DNA from: Colwellia sp. MB3u-45
GTDB lineage: Bacteria; Pseudomonadota; Gammaproteobacteria; Enterobacterales; Alteromonadaceae
Length of the DNA stretch: 64,000 nt
Direction of reading: 5' to 3'
Assembly (NCBI RefSeq): GCF_014077005.1
Contig: NZ_JACGVC010000035.1
Coordinates: 27,918 to 91,917, forward strand
In this document: in pieces, positions 8,884-18,553 of the stretch
How positions within the stretch are numbered: the stretch's first letter is position 1
How the letters are laid out: every line of letters begins with the position of its first letter
Position numbers and translations under genes: made by a program
Notes under the pieces: model-generated
Told to the model about the DNA's origin: nothing
Seen by the model: only the letters and a program-made list of their open reading frames with translations
Databases searched by the model: none

Positions 8884-11688
8884 CTAGCTAGGATCAGCAA
8901 TTTTAACAGCCACTGATGCTGGCGTTGTTAATGCTTCAAGCGGCGGAGCAAAGTCTGTTAGGTTAATACCGTCTACAGCGCTTTTGTACTCGGCTAAGGT
9001 AGGGAAACGACCCAGCATAGACGACAGTACAACTAACGGCGTAGAACCTAATAATGACTCACCTTTTTTCTCAGTGGTATCGGCTACAACACGACCTTGG
9101 AACAAACGTGTTGACGTTGCAATAACGGTATCACCAGGTTCAGCTTTCTCTTGGTTACCCATACATAAGTTACAACCAGGACGTTCTAAGTACATAATGT
9201 TTTCATACTTAGTACGGGCGGTATTTTTAGGCACAGCATCGTTAAATTCGAAACCAGAATACTTCTGTAGTATTTCCCAGTCACCTTCCGCTTTAAGCTC
9301 ATCAACAATGTTGTATGTTGGTGGCGCGATAACTAAAGGTACTTTGAATTCAATTTTGCCATTTTGCTTTTCAATATTACGGAACATTTGCGCGATAATT
9401 TGCATATCACCTTTATGTACCATACAAGAACCCACAAAAGCTAAATCAACCGTTTTATCCTTGTAGAACGAAACAGGGCGAATAACGTCATGCGTGTAAC
9501 GCTTAGACACATCGTCGTTATTTACATCTGGATCGGCAATCATAGGCTCGTCAATCAGGTCTAAATCAACAACGACTTCAGCGTAGTATTTAGCATTTTC
9601 ATCTGGTGTTAATGCTGGTGTTTCGCCAGATTTAATACCAGCAATACGTTGGTCAGCTAAAGCGATTAAACCGTTAAGGGTTTTCGCTGCGTTTTCCATA
9701 CCTTTGTCGATCATGATTTGGATGCGTTTTTTCGCTAATTCAAGTGAACCAATTAAGGTGTCATCTTGAGAAATACAGATTGAAGCTTTTGCTTTCATTT
9801 CTGCAGTCCAATCGGTAAAAGTAAAAGCTTGGTCAGCTAATAAAGTACCAATATGTACTTCAATAACACGGCCTTGGAAAACGTTGTCGCCAAATTGCTT
9901 AAGCATTTGCGCTTGCGTTGAATGCACAACGTCACGGAAATCCATGTATTTTTTCATGTGACCTTTAAAGGTCACTTTTACTGACTCAGGGATTGGCATA
10001 GATGCTTCACCTGTAGCAAGTGCCAGTGCAACAGTACCTGAATCGGCACCGAAGGCTACACCTTTTGACATACGCGTATGTGAGTCACCGCCAATGATAA
10101 TGGCGCGGTCATCAACCGTGATATCATTTAACACTTTGTGAATAACGTCAGTCATTGCATGGTATTCACCTTTCGGGTCACGCGCAGTGATAAGGCCAAA
10201 AGCATTCATAAAGCTCATCAGCTTAGGAATGTTAGCTTTTGCTTTACTATCCCAAACAGACGCTGTGTGACAACCTGATTGGTAAGCACCGTCTACGATT
10301 GGAGAAATAGTTGATGCTGCCATTGCTTCTAGCTCTTGGCATGTCATTGGGCCTGTTGTGTCTTGAGAACCCACAATATTGACTTTAACACGAACATCAG
10401 AACCTGCATGTAAGGCATTTTTAGAGGTTACACCGACCGCGTTTCTATTGAATATTTTTTCAACTGCCGTTAAGCCTTGACCTTCAATTGACATTTCTTT
10501 GGCAAGTGCAAAAACTGCTGGCGCTGTAATACCTAAGGTTTCAGCAGCGAAAGTTTGAAGTTTTTTACCAAAGACAACGGCGTAAGAACCGCCTGCTTTC
10601 ATAAATTCTACTTTCTGCGGTGTAAAAGCTGAAGATACATCAACAAGCTCTTTGTCGCCGTTGTATAGCTTCATCGCTTTAGTATCGATAGTTAATACCG
10701 TGCCGGTAGCTACTGAGTAAGCTTGTTCTAGTACAGAATCACCGTTTTCGTCAACAACAGCTTTGCTACTTGCATCGACTTTCTTAACCCAGTTTTTAAG
10801 ATCAAGACCAATGCCGCCAGTGACATCTACTGTCGTTAAGAAAATGGGAGAAATACCATTAGTACCAGCAACCACAGGGGCAATATTAATAAAAGGTACG
10901 TATGGACTGCCTTGTTTACCTGCCAACAGTGCTACGTTGTTAACACCCGACATACGAGATGAACCAACACCCATAGTGCCTTTTTCTGCGATAAGCATGA
11001 CTTTCGCGCTAGGGTATTTAGTTTGTAATGCTTTTATTTCTTCTTGAGCTTCTGGAGTGCTCATGCATTGGCCGTGCAATTCACGGTCAGCACGAGAGTG
11101 AGCCTGATGGCCAGGAGATAATAAATCTGTTGAGATATCACCTTCACCAGCAATGTAAGTCACTAGGTCAATTTTTTCTGCTATTTCTGGTAACTTTGTA
11201 AAGAACTCAGCTTTTGCATAGCTTTCAAGAATGTCTTTGGCAATGGCATTATTGGCTTTAAATGCTTCTTCAAGACGAGCAGTATCTGCTTCATATAAAA
11301 ACACTTGGGTTTTTAATACTTCTGCTGCAGGTTTTGCCACTGATAAGTCGTCAGAAAATGCTAAGCTAAGTAGAACTTCTACTGAAGGACCACCTTTCAT
11401 GTGAGAAAGTAATTCAAAAGCAAAGGCTACTGAGATTTCAGCAACAACAAATTCACCCAGAATGATTTCTTTTAAGAACTTGGCTTTTTCACCCGCGGCA
11501 CTTGTTGTACCTGGCAAGGTATTATAGATAAAGAAATTAAGTGAATCAGCTCTGTGCTCATTATCTTGATCTTTAATTTGTTCGATAATTTCAGCTAATA
11601 ACTCAGCACCATCTATAGGCTTAGGTGCTAGTGCTAATTCGTTTTTACGATTTTCAATCTCTGCTATATATTCTAGATACAGGCTCAT
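8884..11688 (-). CDS. Aconitase B-family hydratase, long paralogue
   Basis: This 934-residue protein follows the AcnB domain plan: N-terminal HEAT-like region, swivel domain (GTMGVGSSRMSGVNN at about residues 235-250), then the cluster-binding core with GSQDTTGPMT, GGDSHTRMSKG, VGSCMVHKGDM and PGCNLCMGNQ. The three Cys expected to hold the 4Fe-4S cluster are therefore present. It is about 70 residues longer than canonical AcnB and clearly diverged from the neighbour at 12168. It probably interconverts citrate and isocitrate, or dehydrates 2-methylcitrate/2-methylisocitrate; the sequence does not decide which. It is transcribed divergently from acnB and ends at a strong terminator. An AGAGAG element precedes the ATG. 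Confidence 0.9.
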   Translation of the reverse strand: MSLYLEYIAEIENRKNELALAPKPIDGAELLAEIIEQIKDQDNEHRADSLNFFIYNTLPGTTSAAGEKAKFLKEIILGEFVVAEISVAFAFELLSHMKGGPSVEVLLSLAFSDDLSVAKPAAEVLKTQVFLYEADTARLEEAFKANNAIAKDILESYAKAEFFTKLPEIAEKIDLVTYIAGEGDISTDLLSPGHQAHSRADRELHGQCMSTPEAQEEIKALQTKYPSAKVMLIAEKGTMGVGSSRMSGVNNVALLAGKQGSPYVPFINIAPVVAGTNGISPIFLTTVDVTGGIGLDLKNWVKKVDASSKAVVDENGDSVLEQAYSVATGTVLTIDTKAMKLYNGDKELVDVSSAFTPQKVEFMKAGGSYAVVFGKKLQTFAAETLGITAPAVFALAKEMSIEGQGLTAVEKIFNRNAVGVTSKNALHAGSDVRVKVNIVGSQDTTGPMTCQELEAMAASTISPIVDGAYQSGCHTASVWDSKAKANIPKLMSFMNAFGLITARDPKGEYHAMTDVIHKVLNDITVDDRAIIIGGDSHTRMSKGVAFGADSGTVALALATGEASMPIPESVKVTFKGHMKKYMDFRDVVHSTQAQMLKQFGDNVFQGRVIEVHIGTLLADQAFTFTDWTAEMKAKASICISQDDTLIGSLELAKKRIQIMIDKGMENAAKTLNGLIALADQRIAGIKSGETPALTPDENAKYYAEVVVDLDLIDEPMIADPDVNNDDVSKRYTHDVIRPVSFYKDKTVDLAFVGSCMVHKGDMQIIAQMFRNIEKQNGKIEFKVPLVIAPPTYNIVDELKAEGDWEILQKYSGFEFNDAVPKNTARTKYENIMYLERPGCNLCMGNQEKAEPGDTVIATSTRLFQGRVVADTTEKKGESLLGSTPLVVLSSMLGRFPTLAEYKSAVDGINLTDFAPPLEALTTPASVAVKIADPS

Positions 11689-11716
11689 TAAATTCTCTCT
11701 TCTTTAGCGATATTAT

Positions 11717-11750
11717 TGCTAATAACATTTGTTAATCATTGTTATTAGCA
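11717..11750. promoter_or_regulatory. Inverted repeat upstream of the aconitase paralogue (candidate operator)
   Basis: Perfect 11-bp arms TGCTAATAACA (11717-11727) and TGTTATTAGCA (11740-11750) are separated by 12 bp, starting 29 bp upstream of the minus-strand start codon. A related half-site, TGTTAGCAGGAT, occurs near 11893. Its location fits an operator or a leader hairpin; the binding protein is unknown. Confidence 0.5.
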
Positions 11751-12155
11751 GGACAAATTATACCCCCTAGTTTACCTGATTTTATGCTGACTACGAATCA
11801 TTAGATTAAATAAGCATTATTCATCACTGTTATAGTTAATAGAAGATATAGTTATATTGCTTATGTTGGTGTCGTTATTAGTTATTATCCGTTGTTAGCA
11901 GGATAAAAAAGCACGGCAATTGTATTACTTAGTAGAAAAGTCTAATTTTCTAGCGGCTGATAATTTCCTATATTAGAGGTTAGTTATAGTAAGCATCTAT
12001 TGACGCTGTTTAATTTTGACCTAACCATCAATAGATAGAACATTAATAGAGAGAACATTAAATTTTAATCTCAGATACTTAACAACGCTGTCCTAGCCTT
12101 GATAATCAAATTATCGAGTCCAACCAAAAGTCATATTAAGTATCACTTATCTTAT
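11751..12155. other. Divergent intergenic region between the two aconitase genes
   Basis: There is no coding frame here. The region holds a second half-site related to the inverted repeat (near 11893), a short direct repeat AATAGA-N-AGAACATTAA around 12025-12063, and a loose palindrome TTGATAAT-CAA-ATTATCGAG near 12099. Promoters for both genes must lie here, but I could not assign -35/-10 boxes with confidence. Confidence 0.6.
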
Positions 12156-12167
12156 TAGGTGAATATC

Positions 12168-14759
12168 GTGCTTCAAGAATATCGCAACCATATAGCAGAA
12201 CGTGCTGCTGAAGGTCTTGTACCTAAAGCGTTAGATGCGGAACAAACCGCAGCATTAGTCGAATTAATTAAAAATCCACCGGTAGGTGAAGCAGTATTTC
12301 TTATCGACTTATTAACCAATCATATACCTGCGGGTGTTGATGACGCGGCTTATGTCAAGGCCGGTTTTTTAGCGGCGGTTACTCGCGGTGAAGTCACGTC
12401 AGCAATTTTAAGCCCTGAACAAGCAACACAATTATTAGGCACCATGTTGGGCGGTTATAATATTCAACCCCTGATTGAGCTGTTAGACCATGATAAATTG
12501 TCGGCCACTGCGGCGAAAGGTTTATCCCATACCTTGTTAATGTTTGATGCATTTCATGACGTGCAAGAAAAAGCTGAAGCGGGCAATGGGGCGGCCAAGC
12601 AAGTGATGCAGTCTTGGGCTGATGCCGAATGGTTTACCAGTAAAGAAAAAGTAGCGGAAAAAATTACCGTTAAAGTTTTTAAAGTCACCGGTGAAACTAA
12701 CACCGACGATTTGTCACCGGCACCTGATGCTTGGTCTCGCCCTGACATTCCATTACACGCTAAAGCCATGCTTAAAATTGAGCGTGAAGGTATTACACCT
12801 GACGAAGATGGCGTGGTGGGTCCTATTGCGCAACTGGCAGAAATGCAAAAAGACGGCATTCCACTGGCTTATGTCGGTGATGTTGTCGGCACGGGCTCTT
12901 CACGTAAGTCGGCCGCCAACTCAGTGCTCTGGTTTATGGGCGACGATATCGCCTATATTCCAAACAAGCGCAGTGGTGGTGTTTGTTTAGGCGGTAAAAT
13001 TGCCCCTATTTTTTATAACACCATGGAAGACTCAGGTGCCTTGCCGATTGAATTAGACGTGCAAAAAATGCATATGGGTGATGTGATAGACATTTATCCT
13101 TATGAAGGCGTAGTTAAAAATGCCGCTGGCGAGGTGATTTCACAATTTACATTAAGCGCAGTATTGTTAGATGAAGTGCGCGCTGGTGGGCGTATTCCCC
13201 TGATTATTGGTCGTGGTTTAACCGGCCGTGCGCGTGAAGCATTAGGTTTGGAAATAACAGATTTATTTGCCACACCCGTCGACCCTGCTGTTTCGACTAA
13301 AGGTTATACTTTAGCGCAGAAAATGGTTGGCAAAGCTTGTGGTGTTACTGGTGTTCGCGCGGGTCAATACTGTGAGCCAAAAATGACGACCGTGGGCTCG
13401 CAAGATACTACTGGGCCAATGACCCGTGATGAATTAAAAGATTTAGCCTGTTTGGGCTTTGCTGCCGATTTAACCATGCAGTCTTTTTGTCATACCTCGG
13501 CTTACCCTAAACCGGTTGATGTGGTGACTCATCACACCTTACCTGATTTTATGATGAATCGTGGTGGTGTCTCGCTTCGCCCGGGTGACGGCGTTATTCA
13601 CTCGTGGTTAAACCGTATGTTGCTACCTGATACTGTCGGTACAGGTGGTGATTCTCATACCCGTTTCCCCTTAGGTATTTCATTTCCTGCCGGCTCTGGT
13701 TTAGTGGCATTTGCGGCGGCAACCGGTGTTATGCCATTGGATATGCCTGAGTCAGTTTTAGTGCGCTTTAAAGGTGAAATGCAGCCTGGAATTACCTTAC
13801 GTGACTTAGTGCATGCCATTCCTTATTACGGTATTAAAAAGGGGTTATTAACCGTTGCAAAAGCCGGTAAAATTAATGAATTCTCTGGTCGCGTTTTAGA
13901 AATTGAAGGGCTTAAAGGCCTGTCGGTTGAGCAAGCCTTTGAATTGTCGGATGCCTCAGCTGAGCGTTCAGCGGGTGGTTGTTCAATCAAACTAGAAGAG
14001 GCAGCGGTTAGCGAGTATTTAAACTCTAATATTGTGATGTTAAAGTGGATGATCAGTGAAGGTTACGGTGATGTTCGCACCATTACGCGTCGTATCAAAG
14101 GCATGGAAGCTTGGTTAGCTAATCCTTCATTAATGGCAGCAGATAGTGATGCTGAATATGCCCACATTATTGACATTGATTTAGCCGATATTAAAGAGCC
14201 TATTGTATGTTGTCCCAATGATCCTGATGATGCGAGATTATTATCAGAAGTGGCGGGAGTTGCCATTGATGAAGTTTTCATCGGCTCATGTATGACCAAC
14301 ATTGGCCATTTTCGCGCGGCAGGTAAACTGATTGAGAAGTTTGGCAAAACCTTACCGACCCGTTTATGGGTGGCTCCACCAACGAAAATGGATAGAGACC
14401 AACTTACGGCTGAAGGTTACTATAATATTTATGGTAAAGCCGGCGCACGTATGGAAACGCCAGGTTGCTCACTGTGTATGGGTAACCAAGCACGGGTTGA
14501 AGAAAAATCAACTGTGCTTTCAACCTCGACACGTAACTTCCCTAACCGTTTAGGTAATGGCGCTAATGTTTATTTAACCTCGGCAGAATTAGCCGGTGTG
14601 GGGGCAATTTTAGGTAAGCTACCTTCGGTTGAAGAATACATGAAATATGCGTCACAAATTGATGCAACGGCCGCTGATACTTATCGTTACTTGAACTTTC
14701 ATCAAATGGAAAGTTATACGAGTAAAGCCGATAAAGTCATTTTACAAGTAGAAGCCTAA
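12168..14759 (+). CDS. acnB: Aconitate hydratase B / 2-methylisocitrate dehydratase
   Basis: The protein has 863 residues from the GTG at 12168, a start chosen because it gives MLQEYRNHIAERAAEG, aligning with E. coli AcnB MLEEYRKHVAERAAEG, with TTAGGTG eight bases upstream. An in-frame GTG at 12159 is less likely. It interconverts citrate and isocitrate in the TCA cycle. The HEAT-like domain, swivel (GDVVGTGSSRKSAANS) and catalytic domains are intact, with cluster ligands in IGSCMTNIGHF and PGCSLCMGNQ. It lies in the conserved pdh-acnB-yacL neighbourhood. A MITE-like element and a terminator follow. Confidence 0.97.
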   Translation: MLQEYRNHIAERAAEGLVPKALDAEQTAALVELIKNPPVGEAVFLIDLLTNHIPAGVDDAAYVKAGFLAAVTRGEVTSAILSPEQATQLLGTMLGGYNIQPLIELLDHDKLSATAAKGLSHTLLMFDAFHDVQEKAEAGNGAAKQVMQSWADAEWFTSKEKVAEKITVKVFKVTGETNTDDLSPAPDAWSRPDIPLHAKAMLKIEREGITPDEDGVVGPIAQLAEMQKDGIPLAYVGDVVGTGSSRKSAANSVLWFMGDDIAYIPNKRSGGVCLGGKIAPIFYNTMEDSGALPIELDVQKMHMGDVIDIYPYEGVVKNAAGEVISQFTLSAVLLDEVRAGGRIPLIIGRGLTGRAREALGLEITDLFATPVDPAVSTKGYTLAQKMVGKACGVTGVRAGQYCEPKMTTVGSQDTTGPMTRDELKDLACLGFAADLTMQSFCHTSAYPKPVDVVTHHTLPDFMMNRGGVSLRPGDGVIHSWLNRMLLPDTVGTGGDSHTRFPLGISFPAGSGLVAFAAATGVMPLDMPESVLVRFKGEMQPGITLRDLVHAIPYYGIKKGLLTVAKAGKINEFSGRVLEIEGLKGLSVEQAFELSDASAERSAGGCSIKLEEAAVSEYLNSNIVMLKWMISEGYGDVRTITRRIKGMEAWLANPSLMAADSDAEYAHIIDIDLADIKEPIVCCPNDPDDARLLSEVAGVAIDEVFIGSCMTNIGHFRAAGKLIEKFGKTLPTRLWVAPPTKMDRDQLTAEGYYNIYGKAGARMETPGCSLCMGNQARVEEKSTVLSTSTRNFPNRLGNGANVYLTSAELAGVGAILGKLPSVEEYMKYASQIDATAADTYRYLNFHQMESYTSKADKVILQVEA

Positions 14760-14834
14760 TTTGATACCTGCTTGTTGTGATATCAATAAATAACGGCGTG
14801 AGCAGTGCTTATCTCGTACTCGTGCCAATATAAG

Positions 14835-15000
14835 TAATACCAATTTTATTAATTAGGTGGTCTACTTTATACGCAGGGAAAATGGCCAAATATAAGGCAT
14901 TTATTTTAATAACTAGTTGTTCTAATTATTAAATAAATAACGCAGTAGTGGGTTATTTTAACCAGTAAAAATGATCAGATAATTAGTGAGATTGGTATAA
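14835..15000. mobile_element. MITE-like element, most complete copy
   Basis: This 166-bp element has imperfect terminal inverted repeats: TAATACCAATTTTATTAATTA at the left, and a right end whose reverse complement is TTATACCAATCTCACTAATTA. It has no coding frame. Related copies lie at 8602-8768 and 36356-36520. An internal near-palindrome (AACGCAGTAGTGGGTT region) can fold. No clear target-site duplication was found. A non-autonomous transposon-like origin is inferred from the structure. Confidence 0.8.
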
Positions 15001-15085
15001 GCTAGGCTCTGCGCTTTTACTGGGTTATTTCTCCATAGCTTATATCTCATAGCTTATACCTCATAGTAAAAAGCCAATGCAAACC

Positions 15086-15119
15086 CCTGTTGATTATTAT
15101 AATCAACAGGTTTTTTTTT
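15086..15119 (+). terminator. Rho-independent terminator, acnB side
   Basis: A perfect 11-bp stem CCTGTTGATTA / TAATCAACAGG with a 3-base loop is followed by nine T. It is about 330 bp after acnB, beyond the MITE-like element, and 40 bp before the end of the convergent ABC permease gene. The MITE may have been inserted between gene and terminator. Confidence 0.9.
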
Positions 15120-15156
15120 ATTGATAGCTTAAGTTGATCAGTTGATAGATTTATCG

Positions 15157-16302
15157 CTAATCTAGGGTCTTTTTAAAGCGCAGTACCGCTGCCATTAAGC
15201 CTAGCAGGGTAAAGCCCATTAGCCATAACATGTCAAAAGTCATATCTACTACTGCAACATCACGTAAAACTACCCCGCGAATTAATCGAATGAAGTGCGT
15301 GGCAGGTAAACCTTCAGCGATATATTGCGCTACTTCTGGCATACCTTCGTAAGGAAACATAAAGCCGGATAATAATATCGAAGGCAGTAAAATAAACACC
15401 GTCATTTGCATCGATTGCAGTTGGTTTTTTGCCAAGGTAGAGATAACTAATCCTAACACCAAGCTTGCGCAAATAAAGAGTAAAGTGGCGAAGGTTAATT
15501 GCCATAAACTGCCATTAATAGGCACGTTAAAAAAGAAATGTCCTAAGCCTAAAATAATGCTCACTTGAATAGCGCCAATAAAAATATAAGGAAATATTTT
15601 CCCTATCATGAGCTCAATCGAAGCTAAGGGTGTGGTAATTAATAGCTCCATATTACCGCGCTCTCGCTCTCGTACAATCGCGGCTGAGGTGAACATGATC
15701 ATGGTCATGGTGAGTATAATTGCCACCAAACCAGGCACAGTATTGACCACACTACGTTGTTCAGGATTATATAATAAAGTGACTTCAAAGGTCGGGACAT
15801 TACGATTCACCGGCTTGTCTAATAACTCGGCTAAGGGCATGTTGCGTAAACTTTTTATGCTGCTAGCAATTGCGGTGTCAGCGCCATCAACTAACCACTG
15901 CGCAATAGGGCGGCTGGTTTCTTCATCGCTTGCGGGGGGTAATCCAAAGCCAATGCTAGTATGGCGAACTAAGCGCTGAGCAACATCTTTAGGAATAATT
16001 AATACCGCCCGCACATCGCCTCGGTCAATGGCGGCTTGCGCTTGGGGTAACGAATGATAATGGCGGGTAAAATTAACCATACTCGTCGCGGCAACGGTTT
16101 GTTGTAAGACACGACTTAAGGCAGTTTGGCTTTGATCGACTATGCCGGCGGGGATATGGCGAATATTGGTATTAATGGCAAAAGCAAATAATAACAATTG
16201 CACTAAAGGGATCATGATCACCATGCCAAAGGTCATTCGATCACGTCTAAGTTGAATTAATTCTTTGATAACAATGGCTTGAATTCTCAATAAGGACATC
16301 AT
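15157..16302 (-). CDS. ABC-2 type export permease (YbhS/YbhR-like)
   Basis: The 381-residue permease has an N-terminal membrane helix (about residues 25-45), a large extracytoplasmic segment and a C-terminal cluster of about five helices (about 175-375), with the ABC-2 signature around AAIVRERERGNMELLITTPL. It is the membrane partner of the ATPase encoded just upstream, which it overlaps by 4 bp (ATGA). E. coli ybhGFSR carries two permease genes; only one is present here, so a homodimer is likely. The substrate is unknown, with drug or lipid-like compounds typical for the family. It ends convergently to acnB. Confidence 0.9.
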   Translation of the reverse strand: MMSLLRIQAIVIKELIQLRRDRMTFGMVIMIPLVQLLLFAFAINTNIRHIPAGIVDQSQTALSRVLQQTVAATSMVNFTRHYHSLPQAQAAIDRGDVRAVLIIPKDVAQRLVRHTSIGFGLPPASDEETSRPIAQWLVDGADTAIASSIKSLRNMPLAELLDKPVNRNVPTFEVTLLYNPEQRSVVNTVPGLVAIILTMTMIMFTSAAIVRERERGNMELLITTPLASIELMIGKIFPYIFIGAIQVSIILGLGHFFFNVPINGSLWQLTFATLLFICASLVLGLVISTLAKNQLQSMQMTVFILLPSILLSGFMFPYEGMPEVAQYIAEGLPATHFIRLIRGVVLRDVAVVDMTFDMLWLMGFTLLGLMAAVLRFKKTLD

Positions 16303-17255
16303 AACTGAGCCTTACTGACCTGTGATGCTGGCATAAGCTTGTTGCTAGTTGATAAGACAAAAACATCTTCAAGACTGGCTCTAACGATGTTGAGTTCTGC
16401 CTTGCTAGACATAATACGGCTATGCTTTAAAAAGGCGATAGGGTCAACAATGCTTTTATTGATTAATACCCGTAAATGAGCGCCAATCTGTGATGCAGAA
16501 ACTACCTCAGGTAAGGCGATTAATTGTTGTTTTAGTTGCCTAAGATTGTCGGTTGATATTTCAATCACATTAGCCGGCATGTCAGCCATTAATTGTGCTG
16601 GTGAATCATCAGCGCGTTTAATGCCATTGTCTAAAATAGCTAATTTATGGCAGCGTTCAGCTTCATCCATATAATGGGTTGATACTAAAATAGTGATGCC
16701 TTGATCGCATAAATCAAATAACTGCTCCCAAAATTCACGACGATTTTCAGGGTCTACCGCAGATGTTGGTTCATCTAAAAATAATAACTTAGGTTTATGC
16801 ATTACCGCACACGCCAGTGCTAAGCGTTGTTTTTGTCCGCCACTTAAGCTGCCGGCTAATTGCTTTTTAAGTTTTTCTAATTGATAAATACTGATGAGTT
16901 CATCGAGGCGAGCTTTTTGTTCTTTGGGGGGTAAACCGTAAACGCGAGCAATAAACTGCATGTTTTCTTTGATGGTTAAATCATCATACAAAGAAAATTT
17001 TTGTGTCATGTAGCCTATTTGTCGACGTAAGCTTTCGGTATCTTTAGGTAAATGACAACCTAAGACGTTAACTGTGCCAGCACTAGGTTTCAATAAACCG
17101 GTAAATAAACGAATCGCGGTGGTTTTTCCTGAGCCATTGGGACCAAGAAAGCCATAAATACGTTGCTTTTCTACCTGTAAATTCAATGAAGAAACCGCGG
17201 TCACAGAGCCAAATTTATGGGTTAAATTATTGGCATCAATCGCTAACTCAGCCAT
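16299..17255 (-). CDS. ABC transporter ATP-binding protein (export type)
   Basis: This 318-residue single-domain ATPase has Walker A GPNGSGKTT, signature LSGGQKQR, Walker B LLFLDEPTSAVDP and a switch His in STHYMDEAERC. The C-terminal extension of about 90 residues is typical of ABC-2 exporters of the YbhF/CcmA-like group. Its ATG overlaps the stop of the membrane fusion gene by one base (TAATG), and its end overlaps the permease gene by 4 bp, so all three are translationally coupled. It should power export by the adjacent permease. Confidence 0.93.
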   Translation of the reverse strand: MAELAIDANNLTHKFGSVTAVSSLNLQVEKQRIYGFLGPNGSGKTTAIRLFTGLLKPSAGTVNVLGCHLPKDTESLRRQIGYMTQKFSLYDDLTIKENMQFIARVYGLPPKEQKARLDELISIYQLEKLKKQLAGSLSGGQKQRLALACAVMHKPKLLFLDEPTSAVDPENRREFWEQLFDLCDQGITILVSTHYMDEAERCHKLAILDNGIKRADDSPAQLMADMPANVIEISTDNLRQLKQQLIALPEVVSASQIGAHLRVLINKSIVDPIAFLKHSRIMSSKAELNIVRASLEDVFVLSTSNKLMPASQVSKAQL

Positions 17256-18238
17256 TAGCGCTCACTTAGGGAGGTTTTTTGTCGTGAAACTTTACTGGGT
17301 AAGACTACTTGTGCAGGAATGCCACTAGGTAAATCAGCGGCGTTGTCAGGCAGTATAATTTCAGCCAAGTACATTAGGTTAGCGCGCTCGGCTTGATTAA
17401 GTGCGTAATAGGGGGTGAATGCTGGCTCAGTAGCTACCCAGCGAACATGACCCAGTAGCGGTTGCGCTAAACCGTCAACGTAGACAGATAATTCATCACC
17501 AATATGGACATGAACGCGGTAAGGCTCAGGAATATAAACGCGCGCAAAAGGTGCTTTACCCGCAAGCACAATAGCCACTGGGCTACCTACAGTGACGCGT
17601 TCACCTAAGTTCCACGGTAAGTTATCTAAAATACCATCACGTTTTGCGGTAATGGTTAAATTACTGAGATTTTTTTGTTCGCTGGTTAACATCGCAATAT
17701 TACTTGCTAACACAGCTTCAGCAATGGCTAAATCTTCAATGCGGGTACCATTAACTAATTGTCGTAATTGCTCTTTGGCACTGTTAAGCCTAGCTAAACT
17801 TTCATCGCGCAACGCTAGATCATTATCAAGCGTCGCTTGACTGGTTAAATTAGACTTTATCAGGCTTTGTGTTCGGGTGTAATTTGCCTTACTTTGTATT
17901 AATGCCGCTTTAGCGCCAGCCACATTAGCTTGTGCCGCAGCAACTTCTTCTGCACGAGCACCATTATGCGCTTTGTTTAAATTTGCTTGTGCTTGTTGCA
18001 CCTGTGCTTGTGCTTTGGCAACTAACGCTTTTTGTAAGTCATCATCAAGCTTTACCAGTATCATGCCTTTAGTGACCTGACTACCTGCGCTAACAGGTAA
18101 GTCGGTGATCACTTCACTAACGGTGGCGGTATGAGCAATGCGGTCGCGTTCTAATGTGCCTAATGCGACATTTTTTCGATCGTTGTTACATGCGATTAAA
18201 AGTAAAAAAACAAAACTGACTAGTATTTTATTAGACAT
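17255..18238 (-). CDS. HlyD-family membrane fusion lipoprotein of the ABC exporter
   Basis: The 327-residue periplasmic adaptor starts with a signal peptide ending in a lipobox (LLIAC, Cys about 17), so it is probably lipid-anchored. A lipoyl/barrel-sandwich half (ASVSEVITDLPVSAGSQV), a long alpha-helical hairpin rich in Ala and Gln (residues about 85-185), the second lipoyl half (DGILDNLPWNLGERVTVG) and a beta-barrel follow. This is the YbhG/YhiI type that links an ABC-2 exporter to an outer-membrane channel. It is the first gene of the three-gene minus-strand operon. No outer-membrane partner lies nearby. Confidence 0.9.
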   Translation of the reverse strand: MSNKILVSFVFLLLIACNNDRKNVALGTLERDRIAHTATVSEVITDLPVSAGSQVTKGMILVKLDDDLQKALVAKAQAQVQQAQANLNKAHNGARAEEVAAAQANVAGAKAALIQSKANYTRTQSLIKSNLTSQATLDNDLALRDESLARLNSAKEQLRQLVNGTRIEDLAIAEAVLASNIAMLTSEQKNLSNLTITAKRDGILDNLPWNLGERVTVGSPVAIVLAGKAPFARVYIPEPYRVHVHIGDELSVYVDGLAQPLLGHVRWVATEPAFTPYYALNQAERANLMYLAEIILPDNAADLPSGIPAQVVLPSKVSRQKTSLSER

Positions 18239-18509
18239 GGCTATTATCTTCCTGAAACAGCTGATAAATTTGGTGATGGATATTTAGTCTACGCCGTAAC
18301 CTGCTAAGTTTAAGGACTTATTGCTTAAGGATTTATTTCGGAGCTACTTTTAAGTGTAACTGTGATTAAAAATTGTGCACCATAAAAGTTTGGTTTGATT
18401 TTTACTGGCTGTGAAAAGTTTTGTTTGGGGGTTAATTCGATTGTGACAGCTAAGTTGACAAAATTACCTAGCTTGCTATCTACCTAGCTTATTTCTTATT
18501 TAGTTTAAT

Positions 18510-18542
18510 CCTTAGTTAGCCCTTAGTTAGCCCTTAGTTAGC
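18510..18542. repeat. Three perfect 11-bp tandem repeats
   Basis: The unit CCTTAGTTAGC is repeated three times without mismatch, just downstream of the stop codon of the TonB-like gene at 18554. The rest of the 315-bp gap (18239-18553) shows no gene and no clear terminator. The array is probably a slippage product; a role in 3'-end stability is only a guess. Confidence 0.8.
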
Positions 18543-18553
18543 AATTAGATAGC

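Noticed and set aside
8984..9466. 160-residue plus-strand frame inside the aconitase paralogue
   Set aside because: Fully antisense to a conserved enzyme; the product reads as the complement of the cluster-binding region.
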